In this document: positions 7,513-13,630 of the stretch, one piece after another | Numbering within the stretch: position 1 is the first letter of the stretch | How the letters are laid out: the number at the start of each line of letters is the position of its first letter | Source: Thermoplasmata archaeon | GTDB taxonomy: Archaea; Thermoplasmatota; Thermoplasmata; Thermoplasmatales; Thermoplasmataceae | Assembly (NCBI GenBank): GCA_021797385.1 | Contig: JAJZZW010000037.1 | Location: forward strand, 1 to 13,630 | DNA: 13,630 nt | Direction of reading: 5' to 3' | The notes under the pieces: generated by a model | Databases searched by the model: none | What the model was told of the DNA's origin: nothing | Seen by the model: only the letters and a program-made list of their open reading frames with translations | Position numbers and translations under genes: made by a program

Positions 7513-8101
7513 ATGAAGACAAATGAGTATTAAATCTATTAAGAATTTCAAGAAAAACACTTCATGTATATGCTTCAACAGGGAAAATAAGATTTACAGT
7601 TATGCCCAATAGCTATTATGATTACAATGATAAGGATGTTTATAAATTATTGAATATGGATGTTAAAAGGAAAACAGTAATATATGCAAGAGTATCAACA
7701 ATAAAACAGAAGAATGATTTGAATAATCAGATAGAGCAGTTAAAACAGGTGTGCTTTATGAATGGATATGCAGTAAATGTAATATATTCAGATATAGCAT
7801 CTGGTATATCATTTGAGAAAAGAAAGGGTTATTTGAAATGATCGATGAAATCATAAACTATAAGGTAGAAAAGGTTATAATAACATACAGGGGCAGGTTA
7901 AGCAGGATTGGTTTTGATTTATTCAAAAATCTCTTTGAAAAGTTCGGTACTGAAATAGTTGTTATATCTGAAATTGGGAGTACAAAACTGGATTCAGAGG
8001 AAATATTTAAGGATATAATTTCAATGCTTCATTGTTATTCAATAAAAACCTATTCAAAAAGAAAAAATAATTCTATGGAGATTGGCTATGAAGATAATTA
8101 G
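7513..8101 (+). pseudogene. tnpA: IS607-type serine recombinase (TnpA), frameshifted
   Basis: Three frame pieces make up one ~196-residue recombinase. Piece 1 (from 7513) reads MKTNE, then Y-stop. Piece 2 (from 7527) reads VLNLLRISRKTLHVYASTG, a MerR-like helix-turn-helix typical of IS607 TnpA. It continues through IYARVSTIKQKNDL with catalytic Ser62 and ends at 7841. Piece 3 (from 7838) reads MIDEIINYKVEKVII and runs to TAG at 8101. One missing base near 7526-7528 and one missing A in the A run at 7836-7838 account for both breaks. In addition, the conserved DRLxR motif reads GRLSR: the codon at 7892-7894 is GGC, turning the active-site Asp (Asp67 in gamma-delta resolvase) into Gly. The enzyme should be inactive. 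Its stop overlaps the tnpB start by 14 bases. Confidence 0.85.
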
Positions 8102-9329
8102 AACTGAACAGATTTTTATCCGTGGTAATGGCGCAATATCTAAAATGTGCCATACATCAAAGAACCTATTCAACCAAACCAATTACATTTTAAGAAACCA
8201 GTTCTTTAACCATAATAGAATGTCCTCTTACAAAGAGCTTGCAAAACAATTTGCAGAACCATCAGCTCTGGAGGAAAACAATAATTTCCAGAAATTGCCA
8301 GCAAAGACAGCACAGTGGACTATCAAAAAGGTTAAAGAATCATGGACTTCATTCTTTGGGGCTCTGAGGTCGTATAAAAAGAATCCGGGGTTATTCAATG
8401 GAGTTCCTAAACCGCCTAAGTATAAGCATAAGAATGGGGAATTTATGCTTATATTCACTAATCAGCAGTGCCATATAGAGAATGGGATTCTTAAATTCCC
8501 TAAAATAATGGATTTAGAGGTGGAAACAAGGTTAGATGATATAGATTTGAGAGAAGTAAGAATAATACCAAATGGTGTCGGCTATAATGTGGAGATAGTA
8601 TATTCTAAAGAGATAACAGATATAACACAAATAAAAGTAAACAGGATACTGGGAATAGATGTGGGTGTAAGGAACATCATAACCATTGGAAACAACATAT
8701 CTGAAAAGGGTATTGCTGTCAAGGGTGGTGTTCTTAAATCCATAAACCAGTATTTCAATAAGGAATTAGCAAGATTAAAATCTGTAAATGATAAACAGGG
8801 AAACAAAGAGAATACAAAAAGAATGGATAAGCTCTACATGGTTAGAAACAGGAAGATAAGGGATGTTATGCATAAAATATCAAATGCAGTTATAGCATAT
8901 GCAAGAACCAATGAAATAGATACAATTGTAATAGGCCATAACAATGGATGGAAGCAATCTGTAGATATAGGGAAAAAGAACAACCAGAACTTTGTGCAGA
9001 TTCCCTTTAATATGCTTATAAATCAGATCTATTACAAGGGTCAGGAATACGGAATAAATGTAGTCAAGCAGGAAGAGAGCTATACATCTAAATGTTCATT
9101 CCTTGACAGTGAAACAATAGAAGAACATGAAACATATCTTGGAAAGAGAATAAAGAGGGGAATATTTAAATCAGCAAATGGCACATTGATACATGCAGAT
9201 CTACAGGCTTCCTACAATATAATGAAAAAGGCAATCCCTGAAGCGTTTGCGAACGGGATAGAGGGTATTGGGTTATATCCAAGAAGTTTAAGCATCAAAG
9301 AGATGACAACTTCCAAAGGTGGATGTTAA
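8088..9329 (+). CDS. tnpB: TnpB RNA-guided nuclease, rearranged RuvC site
   Basis: An intact 413-residue TnpB from the ATG at 8088 (a TTG two codons earlier is less likely). TnpB proteins are RNA-guided DNA nucleases, ancestral to Cas12, that cut the empty target site and so keep the element in place. The RuvC-I Asp is D191 in GIDVGVRN and the RuvC-III Asp is D371 in HADLQASYNI. The usual RuvC-II Glu is absent: the matching strand reads TIVIGHNNGWKQ (279-290), with Gly283 where Glu is expected. E329/E330 in KQEESYTSKCSFLD lie 46-47 residues later, like the relocated glutamate of Fanzor nucleases. The four zinc-finger Cys of standard TnpB are missing; only C336 remains. The N-terminal domain (MKIIRTEQIF, then KPPKYKHKNG at 109-118) is normal. 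It overlaps degenerate tnpA. Confidence 0.92.
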   Translation: MKIIRTEQIFIRGNGAISKMCHTSKNLFNQTNYILRNQFFNHNRMSSYKELAKQFAEPSALEENNNFQKLPAKTAQWTIKKVKESWTSFFGALRSYKKNPGLFNGVPKPPKYKHKNGEFMLIFTNQQCHIENGILKFPKIMDLEVETRLDDIDLREVRIIPNGVGYNVEIVYSKEITDITQIKVNRILGIDVGVRNIITIGNNISEKGIAVKGGVLKSINQYFNKELARLKSVNDKQGNKENTKRMDKLYMVRNRKIRDVMHKISNAVIAYARTNEIDTIVIGHNNGWKQSVDIGKKNNQNFVQIPFNMLINQIYYKGQEYGINVVKQEESYTSKCSFLDSETIEEHETYLGKRIKRGIFKSANGTLIHADLQASYNIMKKAIPEAFANGIEGIGLYPRSLSIKEMTTSKGGC

Positions 9330-9366
9330 TACTGTTAACAGAAACCATAACCTAACATTTCCTCTT
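9230..9366 (+). ncRNA. Predicted TnpB omega-RNA (reRNA) with guide in flank
   Basis: Inferred from family knowledge only. TnpB guide RNAs start within the 3' part of tnpB, run to the right end of the element and finish with a guide taken from the flanking DNA. Here the scaffold would end at 9350 and a 16-base guide would be CCTAACATTTCCTCTT (9351-9366). That sequence is the kinase gene itself. The upstream limit is arbitrary; I have not folded the RNA. Confidence 0.3.
9335..9349 (-). repeat. Right terminal inverted repeat of the IS607 element
   Basis: Read on the minus strand it is TATGGTTTCTGTTAA, 14/15 identical to the left repeat. It begins 5 bases after the tnpB stop and ends one base before the kinase frame resumes. 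Confidence 0.8.
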
Positions 9367-9946
9367 GATAAATCTCCATGAATTAATGAAATATCATTAT
9401 CATTCAGGTCCGACATTGCTGTATCCATCAGACTAAGAACTTTATCAAAAAATACATGACCTGTATAATCTACCAGTGCAACCTGAAAGGAGTCAATCAA
9501 TGATTTTTCATGTTCAATCCAGCTATCACTATGATATATCGGTAGTGATCTTTCTCTCAATGAATTTCTGTCGTTGAATTTCTGTCAAACTTCTGCATAT
9601 AATTAAGCAATGAGATAAAATCATTTAACACACCATTACCAAGGGATTTAGCCGTTTCTACTGTGTCGCCGTGTATCATTTCATATCCGGCGAAAAACGG
9701 ATTTCCCATGTGTATAAATTTATATTCCGGAAGCCTGATGGGAGAATTCTTCAGGCATGACCGCAATTTTATCTCTCCTGCCAGCCTTGTTATTCCGCCC
9801 TTTGTTCTGGGAAACCTGAAAACTATACCATCATTGACAACTATTATCCGATTTATCCATCCTGTTTCAATGGGATAATATTTTTTAATTTTTATTCCAG
9901 GGAAATTTTTCTTTATTTCAGCAATGGGATTAGAGGCATCAAACAT
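9351..9946 (-). pseudogene. APH-type small-molecule kinase, N-terminal and catalytic-loop fragment
   Basis: The 5' part of the kinase gene broken by the IS607 element. The ATG is at 9946. Residues 1-124 form the N-lobe: GWINRIIVVNDGIVFRFPR (ATP-binding strands), the helix Glu in LAGEIKLRSCL, and the hinge-like YEMIHGDTV. The frame then meets a TGA at 9557-9559 caused by a 14-bp tandem duplication. Without it the protein continues DRNS-LRERSLPIYHSDSW to the catalytic loop LIHGDLSRGNVR, where the element is inserted. H-G-D-L-x3-N holds the catalytic Asp and metal-binding Asn of aminoglycoside-phosphotransferase-fold enzymes. The substrate is unknown. Two independent breaks make this a true pseudogene. 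The 92 bases between 9947 and the helicase TATA hold its weak promoter. Confidence 0.85.
9561..9586. repeat. 14-bp tandem duplication within the kinase gene
   Basis: TGAATTTCTGTC occurs at 9561-9572 and again at 9575-9586, 14 bases apart. Deleting one 14-base unit restores the frame QKFDRNSLRERSLP across the site. The second copy adds 14 bases (a shift of two) and creates the TGA at 9557. Confidence 0.85.
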
Positions 9947-9968
9947 CGTCTAGCATTATAAATTGATT

Positions 9969-9978
9969 GAATAAATTT
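9969..9978 (-). promoter_or_regulatory. Weak TATA-like element for the kinase gene
   Basis: Minus-strand AAATTTATTC is centred about 28 bases upstream of the ATG at 9946. It is weaker than the other candidates in the window. Confidence 0.3.
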
Positions 9979-10029
9979 GCTATGCATAAATAATCCTCTA
10001 TGGCAGATGAGAGAACAGGAAGCCAAAAC

Positions 10030-10039
10030 AAATAAATAA
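10030..10039 (+). promoter_or_regulatory. TATA box for the nuclease-helicase gene
   Basis: AAATAAATAA is centred 26 bases upstream of the ATG at 10060. The ATG at 10039, which would extend the protein by seven residues, falls on the edge of this box and has no TATA-like sequence at the right distance. The start at 10060 is therefore preferred. Confidence 0.5.
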
Positions 10040-10059
10040 TGTATACTGTTATCTTTATA

Positions 10060-11883
10060 ATGAATTATCTCTATTATAATGACACACAATCCTTTCTCAA
10101 TGATTATGACCATATAGATTTTGCAGACCTGTTATCCAGAAACTACAGGGAATTGTACAGCTCAGATCCCGGATTACTCCTTTATAATTCCTGGTCTGGG
10201 TCTATTGATTACCTTCATAAAATCATAAATGAACTTGATAAAAAAGGAATAGTCCTGGAATATATAATTCCTGCCGGTGGTGAAAGAGCTGACGCAATAC
10301 TGATAGGAAGATCTGAAAATCCATCTTTAACTGTAATTGAAATGAAGGGCTGGAAGCATATGGAAGATACTAACAGTGCCTATTTTGTCAAGGCCGATGG
10401 AAATACCGAAGTAAATCCTGTATACCAGGTACTGAATTATGAGGGTAAAATCAAGTACGGTGTAGAAAATATAGACAAATTTGCAACCGATTCGCTTGTA
10501 ATTCTATATAACATGGATGGTCAGGAGAAACGGCATGAAAAAATATATTTCAAAAATAACAGAAAATGCCTTGTGGATAAGCTCAGAATAAATCTTGACC
10601 CGGGATTTAATGAAAAATATGCATCATTATTCCTGAATGGAAAATACGTTCAGAACAAGAATCTTTTTGATGCTGTCAGAGAGTATTATAATGATATAAG
10701 GAACGGTGCCATGAATGCACTTGCTACTGAGGGATACGGATTATACAGCGAACAGCTTGAACCATATGAGGGCATTATTGATGATTTAAGAAATGGGATA
10801 TCCAGGAATTATGTAATACACGGAGGCCCCGGTTCAGGGAAAACACTCATGGCAATAAATCTGCTTTTGAGATCGGAAACCATGGAGAAACAATCTGTGC
10901 TTGCATACAGGAACAACAGGATGGTAGAATCCCTGAGAAGGATGCTGGATGGAATAAATCCAGGACTTTCAACCCTGATAAAGTATTATTCCACGGGAAG
11001 ACCGGGCAATCCGGGGGTTGCTGATGATGGTTTTAATATAAAATACCATATTGCCATTTTCGATGAGGCACAGAGAATGACGGTCAGAAACATTCAAAAT
11101 GCGGGCAACGTTGCTGATATATCAGTATTCTTTTACGATGATTCCCAGATTCTGGGGAAACGGGAACAGGGAACATCTGAAAACTTTAGAAAATACCTGG
11201 ATAACCCTGTGGAAATAAATCTCAAAGGCATGTACAGGAACGGCAATGAATATGGTACATTCGTGAATCACCTTTTAGCCGGAGAATTCCCGCAATTTGA
11301 TATACATTATGAATTCAAATATTTCAATAACCTTGATAAGATGCTTGAGGAATTGAGAAAAAAAGTTAACAATAATAAGAAATCCGCACTTGTTGCTTCC
11401 TTTACTGAGGCTAGGGGCGACCTGAAAAACCCTGACTCCCCTGATAATTTACGTATTGGCTATCCACTGACATCCGGCTTTGATTTATACAGAAATACAA
11501 ATACAAGAATTCACTGGCTGATGAATCCAAAGAAGGATTATGCACCTTTCTGGGTTGGAAACGAGTCAAATAAACTGGACAAATGCGCATCTGTCTACGG
11601 TGCCCAGGGATTTGAAGCTGATTATACCGGTGTGATATGGGGTAGAGACCTAGTATGGCGTGGTAATAAATGGGTACTTGGTGACAACTGTGAGGATTTT
11701 GAAATAAAGAAATCTTTTTATTCAGGAAAAAACGGAAATACTGATTCCTATAATACTGCAATGGCTCTTCTGATCAATAGATACAGAATCCTTCTGACTA
11801 GGGGAATCCATGGCACTTATTTATTCTGTGAGGATGAGGAAACAGGAATTCATATTGATAGTCTTATAAAAGAAAAAGATTAA
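10060..11883 (+). CDS. PD-(D/E)XK-like nuclease fused to DUF2075 (Schlafen-3-like) helicase
   Basis: A 607-residue fusion protein. Residues ~40-130 look like a PD-(D/E)XK nuclease: E75 and D78 in GGERADAILIG, then E94-x-K96 in LTVIEMKGW, and Q123 in NPVYQVLNY. From ~240 onward is a DUF2075 P-loop domain with SF1-helicase features. These are Walker A GGPGSGKT (255-262), Walker B IFDEAQ (333-338), DDSQ (360-363, motif III-like), KGMYR (389-393), YGAQGFEADYTGVIWGRDL (513-531, motif V-like) and NRYRILLTRG (573-582, motif VI with the likely Arg finger). All ATPase motifs look intact. The family is called Schlafen group 3-like DNA/RNA helicase. Nuclease plus helicase suggests a defence or repair role, which is inference. 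No partner gene is adjacent; it is divergent from the dead kinase gene. Confidence 0.85.
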   Translation: MNYLYYNDTQSFLNDYDHIDFADLLSRNYRELYSSDPGLLLYNSWSGSIDYLHKIINELDKKGIVLEYIIPAGGERADAILIGRSENPSLTVIEMKGWKHMEDTNSAYFVKADGNTEVNPVYQVLNYEGKIKYGVENIDKFATDSLVILYNMDGQEKRHEKIYFKNNRKCLVDKLRINLDPGFNEKYASLFLNGKYVQNKNLFDAVREYYNDIRNGAMNALATEGYGLYSEQLEPYEGIIDDLRNGISRNYVIHGGPGSGKTLMAINLLLRSETMEKQSVLAYRNNRMVESLRRMLDGINPGLSTLIKYYSTGRPGNPGVADDGFNIKYHIAIFDEAQRMTVRNIQNAGNVADISVFFYDDSQILGKREQGTSENFRKYLDNPVEINLKGMYRNGNEYGTFVNHLLAGEFPQFDIHYEFKYFNNLDKMLEELRKKVNNNKKSALVASFTEARGDLKNPDSPDNLRIGYPLTSGFDLYRNTNTRIHWLMNPKKDYAPFWVGNESNKLDKCASVYGAQGFEADYTGVIWGRDLVWRGNKWVLGDNCEDFEIKKSFYSGKNGNTDSYNTAMALLINRYRILLTRGIHGTYLFCEDEETGIHIDSLIKEKD

Positions 11884-11941
11884 TATTTCTAACTTGGCAT
11901 ACATTTACAGTTATAGGAGTTATTGGCTGCCACCTACCAAA

Positions 11942-11950
11942 TTTTTTATA
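11942..11950 (+). promoter_or_regulatory. Putative TATA box for the prolyl oligopeptidase gene
   Basis: TTTTTTATA is centred about 28 bases upstream of the ATG at 11974. The 90-base gap after the helicase stop holds nothing else I can identify. Confidence 0.45.
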
Positions 11951-11973
11951 GATTTGTCACATATATTTAGCAT

Positions 11974-13630
11974 ATGAAAAATCTCAATTTTGAGGTAATG
12001 GATAAAAATACCAGGGAATATGCCATAGAGGAAACAGAGAAATCTAGAGAATTTTTCAATTTACCCTTTAATATTATACAGTCGCTTCTTAAATCCTATG
12101 TAATTACCGAAAAACTCAAGACTGTACGTATGAACATAGACAAGACATGCTATATATACATAAATAATGGGCAAAACATTCTGGTAGTAAATAATGATGT
12201 TATTTATTCTACTGATGGTATTATAGTATGGATCAAGCCTGAGGATAATGGAGATAGGATAGCATTATTCGAAACTACCGGAAGCGATTCAGGTACCCTG
12301 AAAATATTCAGGGAAAAAGAAATAATATATGAGGAAAATGGATTTATCCATGATATTATTTTCAGAGCAGATAGTTTTTACATAATCAAAGAAAACAGGA
12401 ATGAAAAGGCAGGAGATAACAGCCATAGTTCAAATGCAGTGTATGTTGACGGTAAATATGTATTCGGAAGGGAAGTGCCTGCAGGTCTCGGCATTGTTGG
12501 TGACAGTTACGGAAATAAAGTAGTTTTAACAGCTGAGGATAATAAAAGAACGATAATCTATACAGGAGAACTGGAAGACCCATCAACCTGGAAGAAGTTT
12601 AGGGAATATGACAAGCAGTTGAAGGTACTGGATTACAAAAACGATAAACTGTACGCACTTATAATGGATGGCAATGGAATAATAGTATCCGGTGAGGAGA
12701 GATTTACAGTCGAGGAACCCGCAGAGGATGCTGTAGTAATAAAAGACGGTTTTCTAGTGGTTTGTATGAGAGATGCAAAATCAATACCGGTTCTTTACAG
12801 TAATGATGGAAAAAAACTAAGGGAATTTGGATTTGATTCCCCCCGGGGCCTGATATCCATGGACTCGGATGGAGATAAAGCCTTACTCGTAATGAGCGGT
12901 TTTGGCATACCCTATGAAATTTATAGATATGAAAATCAGAATCTGGAGAAAATTAAATCAAATCCCGTTTCTGAGTTTAATACTGAGGAAAATTTCATTT
13001 CCATGGAAGGTTATAAAGTACACTACTTCTTTCTGAGAGCAGGGGAGAAAACATACAATACACTGGTCTACGGTTATGGGGGATTCAATATATCACTGAT
13101 TCCTGCTTATAATAGCCTGTTCGCCTATCTTTTAGATCATGGTGTCAATGTGGTCATATGCAATCTTCCAGGAGGAGGTGAGTATGGAGAAACATGGCAC
13201 AGGCTTGGAATGGGCAAGGATAAAATCAATGTTTTCTCATCTTTTCAGAAAATTATTAAAAAATTCCATGATTCAGGTTATAAAATCATATGCTATGGAG
13301 TAAGCAACGGTGGGCTTCTCTCCTCATATACTCTAACTACTATACCGGAATTACTTCATGGAGCAATAATAGGAAATCCGGTAATTGACATGATGAAATT
13401 CCATAAGTTACTGGCAGGCCAGTACTGGACCAGCGAATATGGAAATCCTGATAATAGGGATGATGCAAGTTTCCTGGAAAAATACTCCCCAATGAATAGG
13501 GTAAAAAACATAAAATATCCGCCTACTTTAATTTATTCAAGACTGGAGGATGACAGGGTCCATCCATACCATGCACTGGCATTTTATGATAAATTGAAGA
13601 AAACTGGAAGCAGTGCATATCTTATGATGG
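11974..13630 (+). CDS. Prolyl oligopeptidase family (S9A) serine peptidase, 3' end outside window
   Basis: The frame is open from the ATG at 11974 to the end of the window, giving 552 residues so far. Residues ~1-350 are beta-rich with short repeated strand patterns, as expected for the propeller that screens substrates. From ~355 begins the alpha/beta-hydrolase domain. It has YGYGGF (366-371, oxyanion region), NLPGGGEYGETWH, the nucleophile Ser444 in GVSNGGLLSS and catalytic Asp526 in SRLEDDRVHP. The catalytic His should lie some tens of residues beyond the window. The enzyme cuts short peptides after proline inside the cell; no signal peptide is seen. The bases before DDRV read RLE where POP enzymes usually have an A-D-H-like stretch, a mild variation. 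Its own TATA-like element lies upstream. Confidence 0.9.
   Translation, partial: MKNLNFEVMDKNTREYAIEETEKSREFFNLPFNIIQSLLKSYVITEKLKTVRMNIDKTCYIYINNGQNILVVNNDVIYSTDGIIVWIKPEDNGDRIALFETTGSDSGTLKIFREKEIIYEENGFIHDIIFRADSFYIIKENRNEKAGDNSHSSNAVYVDGKYVFGREVPAGLGIVGDSYGNKVVLTAEDNKRTIIYTGELEDPSTWKKFREYDKQLKVLDYKNDKLYALIMDGNGIIVSGEERFTVEEPAEDAVVIKDGFLVVCMRDAKSIPVLYSNDGKKLREFGFDSPRGLISMDSDGDKALLVMSGFGIPYEIYRYENQNLEKIKSNPVSEFNTEENFISMEGYKVHYFFLRAGEKTYNTLVYGYGGFNISLIPAYNSLFAYLLDHGVNVVICNLPGGGEYGETWHRLGMGKDKINVFSSFQKIIKKFHDSGYKIICYGVSNGGLLSSYTLTTIPELLHGAIIGNPVIDMMKFHKLLAGQYWTSEYGNPDNRDDASFLEKYSPMNRVKNIKYPPTLIYSRLEDDRVHPYHALAFYDKLKKTGSSAYLMM

Larger units (their letters stand above)
7441..9350 (+). mobile_element. 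IS607-family insertion sequence (degenerate tnpA, intact tnpB)
   Basis: A 1910-bp element with a serine-recombinase gene followed by an overlapping tnpB, the gene order of IS607. Its ends are defined by 15-bp inverted repeats (14/15 identical) at 7442-7456 and 9335-9349. They are also defined by the host gene: the kinase reading frame stops making sense at exactly these points on both sides. Removing 7441-9350 rejoins the kinase in frame as GNVR-Q-DKWLIDW. CCT is present just outside both ends (7437-7439 and 9351-9353), so the real crossover could be a shared CC/GG dinucleotide. That would move the border by a few bases but put the kinase out of frame. tnpA is broken, so the copy can probably no longer move by itself. 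Confidence 0.88.

Noticed and set aside
9288..9560. A separate 90-residue gene on the minus strand
   Set aside because: Its start is a TTG created by the 14-bp duplication and its last ~20 residues are translated from the end of the IS607 element. It is the middle of the kinase pseudogene.
10039..10059. Seven-residue N-terminal extension of the nuclease-helicase
   Set aside because: The ATG at 10039 lies on the edge of the TATA-like box for the ATG at 10060 and has no promoter-like sequence of its own.
1..13630. CRISPR array, tRNA or rRNA genes
   Set aside because: No regularly spaced repeats and no cloverleaf or rRNA-like sequence were seen by eye on either strand.

Overview
The window looks like chromosomal DNA of an acid-loving archaeon of the order Thermoplasmatales (Ferroplasma or Acidiplasma type). 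This is inferred from AT-rich DNA, heavy use of AGA/AGG and ATA codons, and TATA-like boxes about 24-33 bases upstream of start codons with almost no ribosome-binding sites (leaderless genes). The protein set fits: IS607-type TnpB, archaeal ABC and EamA transporters, a DUF2075 helicase and a prolyl oligopeptidase. No rRNA, tRNA or CRISPR array was seen, so the genus is a guess.

Layout. 1-509 is the C-terminal part of an IS4-type DDE transposase whose start lies outside the window. 602-2726 (minus) is a two-gene ABC-2 exporter, with the permease overlapping the ATPase by 11 bases. 2816-3463 (minus) is a conserved protein of unknown function whose motifs look bacterial. It is divergent from a metallo-beta-lactamase-fold hydrolase at 3581-4375. 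A six-helix membrane protein (4540-5235) and a DUF1648/DUF5808 membrane protein (5288-5927) follow. The second is broken by one extra A in an A5 run. A convergent EamA transporter occupies 5957-6835 (minus).

7117-9946 is a nested wreck. A minus-strand APH-type small-molecule kinase gene carries a 14-bp tandem duplication that shifts its frame. It is also split, inside the catalytic HGDxxxxN...IDW region, by a 1910-bp IS607-family element at 7441-9350. The element has near-perfect 15-bp terminal inverted repeats. Its tnpA (serine recombinase) is dead by two frameshifts and a D-to-G change in the active-site DRLxR motif, while tnpB is intact. That TnpB lacks the usual RuvC-II glutamate and has a candidate replacement about 46 residues downstream, as in the rearranged active site described for Fanzor.

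10060-11883 encodes a nuclease-helicase fusion (PD-(D/E)XK-like N-terminus plus DUF2075/Schlafen-3-like P-loop ATPase), a plausible genome-defence protein. 11974 to the window end is an S9A prolyl oligopeptidase missing its last part, including the catalytic His.

How the genes work together: only the ABC pair is a clear operon. Most other genes have their own TATA-like box and are probably transcribed singly. The unusual part is the decayed insertion locus: TnpA is lost, TnpB is kept, and the predicted omega-RNA guide would match the interrupted kinase gene. Three of the frameshifts (one in DUF1648/DUF5808, two in tnpA) are single-base events and could be assembly errors. The 14-bp duplication and the insertion could not.
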